The notes: a model not told the origin generated them from the sequence alone. Shown: positions 43,934 to 56,163, numbered from the stretch's first letter. The stretch is DNA of 64,000 nucleotides from Alligator mississippiensis (GCF_030867095.1 NC_081824.1:171004933-171068932), one strand, 5' to 3'. Program-made: numbers and translations.

Positions 43934-44430
43934 GTAGTCATTGTGGGAGACTCCCTCCTGAGGGGGCAATCTGATGCCCTGACCCCCTAGCCCAGGAGGT
44001 CTGCTACTTCCCAGGGGCCCACATCTGGGACATGGCAGAGAGGATCCCAAAGATTACTCGGCCCTCCGACCACTACCCTATGCTCCTTATCCATACGAGC
44101 ACAAATGACACGGCTCAGAGCAATCCCAGCTGGGTCATGAGAGACTACAGGGCTCTGGGAGCGGGGCTTAGGGGGTTGGGGTACAGGTCTTCTTTTTCTC
44201 ACTCCTCCCGGTTGTGGGTCATGGGCTGAGGAGGGAGAGATGAGTCAAAGTAGTCAACCAAAAACTGCGGTGTTGGTGTCATCGTGAAGGCTTTGGCTTC
44301 CACAATCACAGTCCACTCTTTGGTGAGAGAGCCAGTGGTCTGCTGGGGAGAGACGACCTCCACCTCACTCTGCTGGGGAGGAGGTTCTTCATAGCCAGAC
44401 TTGCTGACCTGCTCAACCGGGCTTTAAACT
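43934..44430 (+). pseudogene. CR1 ORF1 esterase (SGNH hydrolase) remnant
   Basis: CR1 ORF1 proteins carry an SGNH/GDSL-type esterase domain (established for the family). Here block I reads VVIVGDSLLRG from 43934 (nucleophile serine in GDS). A stop follows at 43988 and a frameshift before 44032. The central part keeps YPMLLIHTSTNDTA (about 44071-44112), where the family usually has GTND. After further frame changes the last block is GRDDLHLT (44346-44369), with the D-x-x-H catalytic pair preserved, and then RLADLLNRALN to about 44428. The N-terminal part of ORF1 is not recognisable. Confidence 0.85.
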
Positions 44431-44585
44431 AAGCCTGCTGGGGGTTGGGGGGATTATCACCACTGCAAGCCCACTGGACAACCTTTGTACATCCAGCAGG
44501 CTAAGGCACTTAAGGGAACCCACCCCTACTCTAGCCCCGGAACAATCTGTAGGGAAGGCAAGGGCCCCCAATGGGACACTTACCT

Positions 44586-47336
44586 GCCTGTACATTGCTG
44601 CCAGGAGCTTGCGAAATAAACAGGAGGAACTGGTCCTCCTGCTAAACAAGAATGACTATGACCTCAAAGGGATAACGGAGACCTGGTGAGACTCCACCTA
44701 TGACTGGGCCACAGGTATAGATGGCTATACCCTGTACAGGAGAGATCATGCAGATAAAAGGGGTGGGGGTGTAGCTCTCTATGTCAAGGACAGCTACACA
44801 TCCCTGAAAATTGATGTTGGCACCCAGGAAGGATGACTGGAGTCTCTCTGGGTTAAAATACATGGGGAACATGGCACAGAGGGCACCATGGTAGGTGTCT
44901 ACTACAGATCTGCTAACCAGAAACAAGAGCTGGACCAGGAATTCACCAGGGAACTAGCTGAGGCTGCATGCTGTCAATGCATGGTTGTCATGGGAGACTT
45001 TAACTACCTGGACATCTCATGGGAAGAGCACTTGGCCAAATCTGTGTGGTCACAAAGCTTCCTAATGGGTGTGGATGAGCTCTACCTGACTCAAGAAGTC
45101 TATGGGCTGACAAGAGGTAAAGCGTTGCTGGACCTGGTACTGGCCAAAGGGGATGACTTAGCTAGCAACCTAAGAATCGAAGAAAAGCTGGGTGATAGTG
45201 ACCACAAGCTGATCACCTTTACTATCCATTGCAAAGCTGGCAAGTCAGTCAGCAATACAGAAGTCCTCAACTTCAGGAAAGCTGACTTTGACAAGCTCAG
45301 GAGGCTCATTGTTGGGGCCCTAAGGGACCACTACTTGACAGGAAGAGGAGTCCAAGAGGAGTGGTTGCTCCTCAAGGGAGAGATCCTGACAGCACAAAGG
45401 ATGGCCATCCCATCTCGGAGGAAGGGTAGCAAAAGGGCACAGCAACCCTATTGGCTCAGCAGGGAACTTGAGGACCTCCCACGCCTCAAAAGAGACACTT
45501 ATAAAGGATGGAAGGCTGGAATCACCACCAAGGAGGAGTACTTGGCACTGGTCTGTACCTCCAGGGAGTGGATCAGGAAAGCCAAGTCTGCAACTGAGCT
45601 CCATCTGGTTTCACATATCAAGGATAACAAAAAGTCCTTTTTCAGATATGTAGGGAGTCAGAAAAAAGCAAGGGTAACATTGGACCACTGCTGAACCAAA
45701 TGGGACAACTGGCACCCAGGAAAAGGCCAATCTGTTTAATGGGTACTTTGCGTCAGTCTTTCATCAGTCCAATGGGACCACCCTGCCTAGCAAGACGAGG
45801 GACAGCCAGGGTGAGGGCATATTTATACCCAGCATTGGTGTTGATCTAGTAAAGGATCACCTTGAGAGGCTGGACACCTTCAAGTCAGCTGGCCCTGACA
45901 GATTACACCCTAGAGTACTTAAGGAGCTAGCTGGTGTCATAGCCCAACCATTGGCAAAAATATTCAAAAACTCATGGCACTCACATGAAGTACCTGAAGA
46001 CTGGAAGAAGGCCAACATGGTACCCATCTTTAAGAAAGGGCAGAAAGTAGATCCCAGGAATTACAGTTCAATCAGCTTGACCTCAATCCCTGGTAAAATT
46101 CTGGAGAAAATTATCAAGGAGACCCTTCTGGATAAACTGGCTGAGGGCAACATCCTGAGGGACAGCTAGCAGGGATTTGTCACGAGTAGGTCTTACCTGA
46201 CCAATCTTATCTCCTATGACCAGGTGACATATCACCTGGACAAGGGAGAAGAGATTGATGTCATGTATCTGGACTTTAAAAAAGCCTTTGATCTGGTGTC
46301 CCATGATCTCCTCATGGAAAAATTGGCCAACTGTAGCCTCAGCTACACCACAGTCCGAGGGCTGGGAAACTGGCTCCGAGGTTGAACCCAGAGAGTAGTG
46401 GTCGATGGTAGCAAATCATTATGGCGCTCTTTGACCAGTGGCATCCCCCAAGGCTCTGTCCTTGGACTGGTTCTCTTCAACATCTTTAGCAACAATGTGG
46501 ACATTGGTGTCAGAAGTGCACTGGCTAAGTTCTCCAATGACACTAAACTTTGGGGCATAGTGTCCACACCTGAGGACAGGCTAGTTATCCAGGCTGACTT
46601 GGATAAACTTAGTAAGTGGGCGGATACAAACGTGATGATGTTCAATACCGATAAATGTAAGGTACTCCATCTCAGGGGAAAAAACTCCGCAGCATACTTA
46701 TAGGCCCGGCAGTGCTACGCTTGCTAGTACCACTGCTGAAAGAGACTTGGGGGTCAAGATTGACCACAAAATGAACATGAGCCACCAATGCGATGTTGCA
46801 GCTGGCAAAGCAAACCAAACTCTGGCTTGCATCCATAGATGTTTCTCAAGTAAATCTCAGAATGTCATCCTCCCGCTGACTCGGTCTTGGTGAGGCCACA
46901 GCTGGAGTACTGCATCCAATTCTGGGCTCCACAATTCAAGGAGGATGTTGAGAAGCTTGAGAGAGTCCAGAGGAGAGCCACACGCATGATCAGAGGGCAA
47001 GAGAACAGGTCTTATGAAGCGAGGCTGAGAGCCATCGGACTCTTCAGCCTGGAAAAACACCGGCTGAGGGGGGACCTGGTGGCTGCTTATAAGTATATAA
47101 GGGGTGTACATCAGGATCTGGGGGAACGCCTGTTCACCAGAGCACCCCAAGGAAAAACAAGGACCAATGATCATAAACTCCTCCACAACCATTTTAGGCT
47201 GGACATCAGAAAAAATTTCTTTACTGTCCGAGCCCCCAAGACCTGGAATAGATTCCCTTCAGAAGCCAGGCAGGGACCTACTCTGGACTCATTCCAGAAA
47301 TGTTTGGATGTTTATCTTGCTGGGATCCTATGACCC
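44586..47336 (+). pseudogene. CR1 ORF2 endonuclease-RT pseudogene
   Basis: The endonuclease starts LYIAARSLRNKQEELVLLLN with ITETW; the next codon is TGA (44687-44689), where a second tryptophan is usual. A 268-codon open piece (44888-45694) holds VVMGDFNYLDISW and LGDSDHKLITF, the GDFN and SDH catalytic boxes, plus the linker to RT. RT blocks follow with breaks: VPEDWKKANMVPIFKKG (about 45989), VMYLDFKKAFDLVSHD (about 46260, motif A intact), SGIPQGSVLG (about 46437, motif B) and FSND in place of FADD (about 46531). The C-terminus 46887-47333 is open and keeps [20 protein letters not shown]. It is dead by several stops. Confidence 0.92.
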
Positions 47337-47405
47337 CAGCTGACTTCCTGCCCCTGGGGCAGGGGGCTGGACTTCATGATCTTCCAGCCCTAATGTCTAT
47401 GAAAT

Positions 47406-47640
47406 CTATGCTGCGCTCCTACTCTAAGGAGCTGGCTTGTTCCCACAGTCTCCAGGATACCTCCTTCGTCCTCTGACAGCCAGCTTTGTCCACAGCTCCT
47501 CACCCTGCAGCCTGCAGGCATACCTGCCCAAGGCCTGGAGCTGGGCTTATATACAGTCAAACCCTTCCAGCCATCTGACTGCAGCCTTTGAAGATGGGCC
47601 TAGAGGTTTCTGCTCGTTCAAATAATCAGGTTGAGTCAAG
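47406..47640 (-). mobile_element. possible LTR retroelement relic, part 2
   Basis: This is the continuation of the LTR-like sequence beyond the CR1. On the minus strand it carries CTGTATATAAGCCCAG (47543-47558), a good TATA box at an LTR-like position, upstream of the segment that continues at 43725. It is supported by context only. Confidence 0.35.
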
Positions 47641-47762
47641 AAGGTCCTATGTATTTTTTCAGTATTATTTATTGAAGGGACAGGGAACAATAGGAAGTTG
47701 TGTTAGCTCCCCAACTCTGATAGTATCTACCAGGCACCACCTCTATCGGCCACCCTGTAAAG

Positions 47763-48302
47763 CAGGGGTAGGCAAAATGGCAGATCCGGCCGATGGCTAG
47801 ACTCCATTTCCCATTGGCCCCTACCTGCATTACTGTGACCAGCTTCCATGGAGACCCCAGCAGCGGCGGTGCGTGACAATGTGGGGCCAGGATTTCCATG
47901 GAGTCCAGCCCTGGCAGCGCTGGCAGGGTGCATGGCTGCGCGGGGAGTTGCTCCAGGACTAGGGCTGGGATCTTGCAGTGGTGACACTGTGGTTTGGAGC
48001 TGAGGGACAGACATGACCCGCTGCCTGCACACTCCTGCCTGGGGCATGCAGGCAGCAGATTGCAGTCCTGCCCTGGATCTAGACCATACCATCACTGCTG
48101 CAAGATCCCAGCCCTGGAGTAGATCCCCATCCAACCCTGCAAGCCCTGCTGGAAATGGTCTTCATGGAAACCCTGGCCCTGCACTGTGTTGCTACTAGGG
48201 TCTCCATGGAAACTAGCTGCAGTGATGCGGGCAGGGGATGCTGGGAAATGGAGTCCACCACTGGCACAATCTGGCCGGTGAGCCAGGCTTTGCCCACCCA
48301 AG
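47763..48302. mobile_element. non-autonomous hAT-type element, 540 bp, perfect TSD
   Basis: The left end CAGGGGTAGGCAAAATGGC and right end GCCAGGCTTTGCCCACCCAAG are inverted. Inner words ACTCCATTTCCCA and GGGAAATGGAGT extend the inverted ends to about 60 bases. CTGTAAAG flanks both sides exactly (47755-47762 and 48303-48310). It has no transposase. Confidence 0.88.
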
Positions 48303-48310
48303 CTGTAAAG

Positions 48311-48554
48311 ACTAACTAACTACTCTCCCCATCTAGGCTGATGGAGCAAAACAGCTTCTGTTTTTGCTATAGATATTTGAACAACATTTGAACAGAGAGT
48401 CATTTTCCCAGTGGGCTCTTCCCTGCATTTATTTGGTCTTTATTCACTATAGAAAGCCCCACCTAGGTGGTTATGGTTTGCAAGTGACCGTCTCTAGTCT
48501 ATTCAATTCTTTTTGGAGATAAGACCTTCTATAAGCCATATATGCTCTACAGTG
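48311..48554. other. short unassigned stretch
   Basis: This lies between the hAT and a CR1-like tail and may be an unrecognisable CR1 3' UTR. Confidence 0.35.
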
Positions 48555-48600
48555 GGGATCAGGTCCCTTCCAGCACTACTTTGCTATGATCTTATGATGC
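48555..48600 (+). mobile_element. CR1-like 3' tail
   Basis: GGTCCCTTCCAGCACTACTT then TTTGCTATGATCTTATGATG has the CR1 terminal pattern. Only the last 45 bases are recognisable. Confidence 0.6.
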
Positions 48601-50157
48601 AGGGGGATGCAGTGGTGTGGTCACAAACCCTTCCACCACTGCCACAGCTGTCCGCAGCTGGTCCAGGCACAGAGAGAACCCAGTAGGCTGCGGCTGTCCA
48701 GGGTGCCTGGCTCAGCCAGGCACAGCAACGATGCAACATAAGTTCCTCATTCCAGCACTTACTCCCTGCCCACCCACCTCACTCCTTGTTGTCCCTCCAC
48801 TGGCCAGGAACAGGCGCTGGAAGGAGGAATTTGCATGCTGATGTCCCAGGCTGATCCTAGCTCCCTGCGTAGCTGCAGCACACAGTTGGAGTGGGGCAGG
48901 AGCGACTCTGAGCACCTTCCTCTGCCCATCGCCCACCAGCCATAGACAGCAACAGCAATGTTTGTGGGGGGGCAGGAGTGGGTCTTCCTGTCTTTCATGT
49001 GCTTGCTCCCTGCCCAGTCACCCGGTGCCCCTCCTGGCCAAGGGCTCCAGTCACATCTCACTCCCATCCAGCCATGATCTGAAGGGCAGTGTGCCACACC
49101 CCGCTTTACTTAACCCTGGATCCACTCATGATACTCTGCTATATCTAAACTTTTCAGGTGGCCCTGAGACACAGGCCTTTGGCTGGATTGCCAGCATGTC
49201 CTCCTCTTTCATAGTGGCTTTTATTTTCAAATAGTTCTTTTATTTCAATCCTATAGAAACTGACGTTAATGCATTTAAATTGCGTCCTTACCTTACCTGT
49301 CTAATCGAGCCAGGCATCTGTGCTTGGCTCATCTCTAGGGTACCTGAGTGCCTTGATGGAAAATTGCATAACAATTTACATGAGGATCAAAAGGAAGAGT
49401 AACTAAACATCGGCAGAGTCACAATAAAACCAGACGTTTATCTTTCATGCCCCAGGACTTCTTACCGGCTGTTCTGCATGTCTCATCACTTTTGCCAGGG
49501 TTTGGTTCCTGTGTGACTTAGGACTGAAGACGGCGTGCGGGAGGAATTCTGAACAACTGCTGCTCTCTATTTCTGGGCAGCAGCAGCAGTAGCAGCAGCA
49601 AGCTGACCTTATCTATCACTGATGGATGCTCCCCATAAATACAAACAGTGAAGGCAAGCAGCTGATATGGCAACTTCTTTGGTAAAACTCCATGATTTAG
49701 TGTGCAATATAGCAAAGCTTACTGTGTAACTTTAATATGAAACTCCAGGATTTACAGTAGATCATACCATGCAAGTGCACTGCCAAACTCTGTGATTTAT
49801 ATGGTGGGAGGAATTGTAGGTAAAGACAAAATCTGATCTCTGCTGGTTTGACTGCTTTGTTAGATCTTTGGTGCAGATTTTGCCAGTTGTCCATGAAACT
49901 GAAACTTGGGGAGCTGGATCATACAACACTCTCACGAGAATGAGTTTATTCACACAACAGTCCATTACCACTCAAGAAAAGGTTGTGAAATGCTCTACAT
50001 GCATATACTTGTAGCGTAGTGGTTACAAGTGCAATATCTATAACCATCTGTTCCAGAACAGACCTGCCAATAAGGCTTTTTTTACAAGCCCCCTCTTCCT
50101 ATTTTCTTCTTTTAAAATATTTGTATATTTGGTGCTCCAGATGAAGGTAGGACTGAT
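48601..50157. other. unassigned stretch, GC-rich then AT-rich
   Basis: 48600-49110 is GC-rich with no clear element ends. From 49150 on it is ordinary AT-rich sequence. A short CAG-rich patch lies at 49575-49602. No gene was recognised. Confidence 0.4.
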
Positions 50158-50460
50158 AAGGCATCTATACATGTACCAGACATCTGCTCTGACAATTAAT
50201 CAAGTCGGCTAGAGCCTAGTAATTAGCATGCTCTCCGTGTCACGTGTATTCAGCATTCCTATACTTAAAAATGTCAGTGGGAGCACTTTAAATAGAGCTC
50301 ATCAAACAAGCTTTAGTTAAAGTGCCCCTGCTGCCATGTTGAAGTGTGGGACACTGAATACATGCAACACTGCGGGCACTTTAATTAGAGCGGCTGCCAG
50401 AGCCACTCTAATTAAAACGCACCTCCCCCCCTCACCCTGGAGCACATGTCAAGATGCCAA
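50158..50460. mobile_element. MITE-like element
   Basis: GGCATCTATACATGTAC at 50159 and GCACATGTCAAGATGCC ending near 50458 are imperfect inverted ends. GCACTTTAATTAGAGCGGC and its partial complement (CTCTAATTAAAACGC) make an internal inverted pair. No frame and no certain target duplication were found. Confidence 0.6.
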
Positions 50461-53400
50461 TAGAGTCTAGGCCCAAAAGCTGATGATCCCCACAGTATGC
50501 AGAACGCACCACCTTTCTGATCATCTGTGTACCCGCCAACTTTTCTTGTTTGTGCAGCAAACTTCAGGTCTGCTTGAATGACATCTTATTTTGAGTGTGC
50601 CTGGAAAACAATGTGAAAAGGAGGAGGAAGAAGCTGTTTCTCATGCTGTTGTGTTTTTTACAATGTTCTATTTGTGTTGCTGATGCACATGACAACTGCA
50701 TGCTGACTCCCCTCAAAGTCTTGCTTGTTGATGCCAGTATAATAAGGCATCATGTAGATAATCTTTGATATAATGGCAAAAAATAGGAGAATCTTCTAGT
50801 CTTCATAATGGTAATCACATGTCCCTATAATTCCCATCCTGAGCATATACAACAAAACCCTATGGAGCTATGACATGTCTAATAAGGAGTAGAATAAACA
50901 AGCAAGCTCATTTTTATTGTGGGCTAAATTTACTTGATCCCTGCTCTCTGCCCATAAGAAATCATTGCACTAGCTCAATGCACCACTGCTACCCTGCTGT
51001 ACTTAACTGGTCTGTATCTCCTTGGACCACTTTGCCACGATTTTCAGTCTCTGTGCAACTTGCTGGTGTTACAGGCTGCTGTTGCACACTGCTGGGTCAG
51101 CTCTAATTAGGCCTGTGCATGCTTTCTTCTCCATTAGTATTAATAGCATTGGGTCATGTTCTCCCAGTGTGACTCGGTGAAGAACCTTGTATTCTTCAGG
51201 ACTGAGTCAGAGGGATTGCTGGGAAAACACCCCGGTCTGTAAGGCAGTTTTTGATTACTGCAATGTGAGCACATATATCTTAAACGATGGTTTCCTTTAT
51301 TAAAAATCTAAGCACCTAGACTTGACAGTGTACTTCACATACCCCCATATTTTCATCTTACGTGGGAGGAAAGTGCCACCTTGGGTATGTGATAGCTGAT
51401 AACCATCACTAGAATATCTTAGAACTGACCGTTACGCTCACATCATGCTATAAGTATCCTGTGAGGAAAAAAAAAAGATTTCCTGGCCTCACTGAGGTAT
51501 GTCTGTCCCAGGATGCCCCAAATTTTCCTGAGGAAAGCTAGGCATCAGCAGCTGCAGTTAGTGGGAGTCCAAGCCACCTTTTTGTGGTAATTCCAGTGCA
51601 GAATGCTCCTGTTCAATATGTGATGCCTTCTGTTCACTCTTTGGTGTTTCTACAGCTTTTCACTGCTCAGATATTCAACTTTAAAAACCTTCAGCAATTT
51701 AACACACAACCCCTGATGCATCTCTAACTAGGGAGAATAATTAGATGAACCAGGCACACAACACTGTTCTGCAAAGTATAGGCTCTATGACAAACCTTTG
51801 AAAAGCAAAAGATAAACTCCTGCTGGAATACACAAAGAAGCAGTTACAAAATACCATATGGGGATTGTGATGTTGAATATATCAGAGAAATAAAGAAAAA
51901 AATATATCTCCAAATAAGTCAACATATGGAAGGTATCAGCAAGGCTCAGACAACTCACAGCTAGGGCTATGCTCTTCTTACACAGGTCAGAAAATACATG
52001 TTAATACCAGAAAAAACCAAATATATGGAAGATCAAAGTTTGCACACAAGTTAAAAGCAACTCAACATGTGGCCACAACAGTTAATCCACAAAACAAAAT
52101 GAACAGCTCACCACTTTCCAAACTAATGCCTCTATCTTCTGGGTAAAACTAAGTAGACACAGTCAATTCAGATTCTGCAAACTGCAGCTTGGTTTTATGC
52201 CCATTAATAATAATTGTACCACTAAGAAAAGACTAATCTCATCTCAGATTGCAGGGCATCACCCCTTAACAGCTAGGAGACTCTTCTGCTTATCTAAGAT
52301 TTTATACCATAGTTATGACCAACGTGGTATGAACTGTATTTAAAATGCACATACAGACCCCTCAGGCTTGCCTCCCCTGTTCTATAGGGGGTTGCTCATT
52401 GACTCTCCACCCTGTCATGTACAGTGCAGCACAACAGGTCAGGTATATTATAGGGATCTTTCACTTTCTTCTGAAACACCAGGTTTTGGTCCTTGCTAGA
52501 GACAAAAGAACAGACTTGACAGCCCCACGGCCTGATGTGGCTGAGCAAATCCTATGCTACTATGAGCTGGCAACTCCCTTCTATTCTTTCTGAAGGTAGT
52601 TCTGCAAATTTACAAACTGCCCCCATTTGTTCTATAATGCACCAGCCTATCATTCCACAAAAATTACTTGGCAACTTCCAAGACAACTCCCCTCCTCCCC
52701 TAACAATAGCTCTGGCATAAGCCTTGAGGGTAATAACCATTAAGCAAACATCTGTGCTTTTCTATATCCATCACCATCTCAACTGCCCCAAGAGTGGGCG
52801 CTAACATAAAGGACTTGCCAGGTTTACCAGAGCCCTAAGTCAGAGATAGCAGGGATTAGCCGAAATCCTGACATAAGTGATGAAGACCTAGAAATATATG
52901 GGAGTGTGTGAAGCAACAAATTGCAGTGTTCCTAAATGTATTATGTGCACCTTGGTACAATATATGTCAATTTTTACAATAAGACTCTCCCTTGAGAAGC
53001 TGCTGTAGGATTAGTATTGTCATCTGTCTAGTGTCATCTGTCTGGTGATAGTACTTAGTATTGTCATCTGTCAAAATGATTAAGTGAGCTAAAAAGCTAA
53101 AATTTTAGAGCTTTCATGATGAAAAAAAAATCCATTGCACAAAGGCTCTCTTTTCATTTGTCAGTGTTTGTGCACTTCAATAACATGCCTGTGAAAGAGA
53201 AGCGGAAATAGAGAGGGGACTATGGTGGGGGAGGACGATGAGTGAAGAAAAGCATTCCTCTTGGAAAAACTAGCTAACATTGTGTGACCTGTCTGACAAC
53301 AGTGAAGTGAGAAGCATTCAAAAACCTTAGTCAGTTTTACATGGTCTTGAATACAAAGAAAGAAAATAATGAAGTCTGCTGTTCTGTGTTCTGAGACATA

Positions 53401-53498
53401 GAATTCATATGGGGGAGAGTTGCCTAATGTATCTACAGGGATTTCAGAGAGTCAGAAGTGATTAGTAGCTCCTTCACCAAAAGATGGACAAAATGCTT
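50461..53498. other. unassigned 3-kb stretch
   Basis: No gene or bounded element was recognised. At 53016-53070 the words TATTGTCATCTGTC and GTGTCATCTGTCTGG repeat locally, a small tandem duplication. Confidence 0.4.
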
Positions 53499-53821
53499 CA
53501 GTGGTGATCAACCCATGGCACACAAGCCAGAAGTGGTACAGCCCATGTGTTCGGCATGCAAGCCCCAGGTGCCAAGTTAAAAGGGGAGCTGGGCACAGGA
53601 GTCTGGCCAGCATTCAAGGGCTGGGTGGGAGTCAGGGGTCAGTGCTGACTTAAGAGTTTGGGCCTGCAGGGGTAAGTGCCACCAAATTCAGCGCTGCCAC
53701 ATCCTACTGGCCACAGGATTCAGGGGCTCTGGGCATTGGAGGTGGCTGATTATTAGAGTAGCACTATCTCATACTTTGAAGTTAACTTGTGGCACACTTG
53801 TAAAAAAGTTGGTCACTACTG
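53499..53821. mobile_element. non-autonomous hAT-type element
   Basis: Ends CAGTGGTGATCAACCCATGG and AAAAGTTGGTCACTACTG are inverted, with matching next words (GGCACACAAG and GGCACACTTG on the plus strand). At 323 bp with no frame it fits a non-autonomous hAT. The flanking octamers do not match well, so the insertion is old or the ends are slightly off. Confidence 0.65.
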
Positions 53822-54860
53822 ACTTAGATAATAGGTTTCTTTAAACTTTACCCAGCTTTACCCAACAGAACCTTACTGTGCATTAGAAGTGTGCAGACAG
53901 CTGGTAAAACACAGATTGGACAGCAGCTACCTCACCTTCAACACAGCGAGCATGTGGTCTGTGGAGAATATAGAGCCCAGCATAGGATATGGTCACTAGC
54001 TCAGTTAACTGAGCAACAAATGCTGGGCTCCAGTCTCTACAATCTATATTTAAGATGAAGGGGGTCACATGCCACATTTCTGCTGCAGGCTGTCTACTCT
54101 GGTCACCCTCATCAGTTTAAGCAGACTCTAAGAGAAGTATACTAAACTGAACTGAACAGAACCTAACCGAACCACCAAATAAGAGCAGTACAGGGAACCG
54201 AGCGATCATGTCCCAATATCTCCTTTCAGCCCTGACTCCTTGACCTAATACAAAGCTATTAGAACAAAAGCGTTGTTAATTTATATATCATACCAGCGCA
54301 ATCTAGTGTCCAGCTAAGCCCCCTCATCATCTCCTTCACAAACACTTAATTTAGAGTAGCAGAGTGGGAAACCCAGTGCCACATTATCAAAGGCCTTTTA
54401 AGTGACCTTCTAACAGCTGAGCCAAAAATCTAAGATTTCCAGTGGTAAAGTTCAGAGGTAAATCTCGGACTGTGTTTTATTCATATAGTTATTATCCCAA
54501 ATAGCTGCCAAATAGGAGTTGTTTCCAATATAAGTGAGAAGCGAAGAGAAGCCTTAGGATATAAGTGCACATGAAGTGAGTGATTATGTCACAGAGGTTG
54601 CCAGCATTAATGAGGGCATGAAAGAAACAATAACATCTCTCTCCAAGAGGAAGGCTTAATCACTCCATCCCTGGAAAGGGAACCATGAGGGCTGGCCCAT
54701 CACCATTAATAAAACAGGTTGCTTGCAGATTCAGGGGAAAGAAAAAGTTTCTGAAACAAGAGCAGTCAGTTAAGCCTGACTCCCACCACTGCCTGAAAAG
54801 TCCTGGATTTCTTGTGGTGAACCACAGTGGCCAATGCTGGTATGAACAGATAAGTAACAC
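53822..54860. other. unassigned stretch
   Basis: No gene or repeat with clear ends was recognised. Confidence 0.4.
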
Positions 54861-55084
54861 TGGGTGCATCTCCACAAGACGCTACTGCACAGTGGTTACT
54901 GCACATTTATCTAGTACTTGTATAAGCAAGTACCAAATAAATGCTCAGTAACCAGAGTTAGTGTGCAGCAGCAGCAGCAACTGCCTTTTACGTGACACTA
55001 CTGCACAGTAGCCTAATACACACAATGCTACTGCTCAGTAGTACCAGACTACTATGCAGTTAGCATCTCATGTAGACGTGCCCA
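54861..55084. mobile_element. MITE-like element, CTACTGCACAGT-rich
   Basis: TGGGTGCATCTCCACAAGAC at 54861 and TCATGTAGACGTGCCCA ending at 55084 are inverted ends. The interior repeats CTACTGCACAGT and ACTGCTCAGTAG. It belongs to the family at 2309, 35050 and 36090. Confidence 0.7.
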
Positions 55085-55120
55085 TTATGTAATATGGTAT
55101 TGGGACATCAGCGTCTAGGC

Positions 55121-55348
55121 CAGGGCTCGACAATGGTTTTGTGCAGAGTGTCAAAAACTCTCACAACCTTGACTTGTACGATGTTGGCATACCAGGGGTG
55201 GACAGCAGGGGAGCCATGAAGGGCCCGATCCTTGTTGTGGCAGCACAGACCTGGCTCCTTCCTTGCCATCCACCCTGAGGCGCACATGCCAAGCAAAATG
55301 CTGTTGCTTGCTATGCTCTGACACCTATGCCAGGGGTTGCCTACCCCT
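55121..55348. mobile_element. non-autonomous hAT-type element, 8-bp TSD
   Basis: Ends CAGGGCTCGACAATGG and CCAGGGGTTGCCTACCCCT are inverted in the hAT style. GTCTAGGC occurs exactly at 55113-55120 and 55349-55356. The last base of the element is ambiguous by one. It has no frame. Confidence 0.8.
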
Positions 55349-55458
55349 GTCTAGGCTCATGTATTTATCTTTGGGCCCTTGCTCCCAAGCTCATAGTGCT
55401 GATGAAATGAGGTGCTCACTAACTAGCTTAATACTGAGGCATCTGCACCACTACATTG

Positions 55459-56163
55459 TCATAGCCACAACAATTTTCTATTGCTAGTTATTAAAAAATG
55501 GGGATTTCCAACCCTGTACTTAGTTTTTTCCATCCTGTTGCTTCTGGAGGCCTCCAGAAGGCTGTTCTTTGCATGAGGGAACCATGCACCTTCTGCTGCA
55601 TTCAGAGAAGCCTTTTTTCCAGTCCCATATGGGAATATAGATGAAAGCAACTCCCAGTGGTGATGTCTCCTTTCTTTACTGGAAAGAAATCTCTTCTTCC
55701 TCTTCACATACTGTATTTGTGCAGCAGAAAACAGAACTTCTACTAATGGGAAGCCCTTAGGATGAGGGTTACTATGACACCCAGAGAAGGAAACTTGTTT
55801 TCCTGTCCAGTTTTCAGCAATACCACTAAACTTACAAGAAAGATTTGATGTATGACTCAGTCCCTGGAGAACTGTGGTACAAGGAGACTTCAGACACTGT
55901 GATTTAATGGGGGGTTCCTCTACATATACTGCCATATCTTTCACAGTTCTTCCAGAAAAGTACATTTTTTCTAACTGGCTCGGTAGCACAGACAGTGTTT
56001 CCCTACATACAGCCAAATGAATCAATGCCATTTTCTTCCTAGTAGATTTCACCTGGAAAAAGCTATATAGCAGCAGCAAAAGTATAAACCATTCCCCTTT
56101 TAAACCATTCACTTTACTGATACCAGTAAGCTGGGAAAGCCAAGTAGGACCATAGTTCGACAT
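55459..56163 (-). CDS. orphan 234-codon frame, candidate terminal exon, function unknown
   Basis: This is a long minus-strand frame that resembles neither the LINE, hAT nor Ty3 proteins of this window. I do not recognise the family. The first codons contain WFILLLLLYSFFQ, which is the translation of a pyrimidine-rich stretch ending in CTTTTTCCAG. That is a good splice acceptor placing an exon start at 56052 (GTGAAATCTACTAGG), so the ATG at 56163 may be irrelevant. From 56052 the frame reads VKSTRKKMALIHLAV and onward to the stop at 55459. A strong donor-like TTGTAAGT lies at about 55837-55830, so a 217-bp internal exon is an alternative. The C-terminal half is basic (VKRKKRFLSSKERRHHHW). No signal peptide, no clear domain and no AATAAA near the stop were seen. 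It could still be a chance frame. Confidence 0.35.
   Translation of the reverse strand: MSNYGPTWLSQLTGISKVNGLKGEWFILLLLLYSFFQVKSTRKKMALIHLAVCRETLSVLPSQLEKMYFSGRTVKDMAVYVEEPPIKSQCLKSPCTTVLQGLSHTSNLSCKFSGIAENWTGKQVSFSGCHSNPHPKGFPLVEVLFSAAQIQYVKRKKRFLSSKERRHHHWELLSSIFPYGTGKKASLNAAEGAWFPHAKNSLLEASRSNRMEKTKYRVGNPHFLITSNRKLLWL

Larger units (their letters stand above)
43726..47405 (+). mobile_element. CR1 LINE, near full length (ORF1 + ORF2), group 3
   Basis: At 3.7 kb this is the most complete CR1 of the window. It has an ORF1 esterase region followed by ORF2 endonuclease and RT. The 3' UTR is short, with GGGGCTGGACTTCATGATC, and ends AATGTCTATGAAATCTATG. The 5' limit is approximate. The copy sits inside the LTR-like relic (43725 and 47406 flanks). 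Confidence 0.92.
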
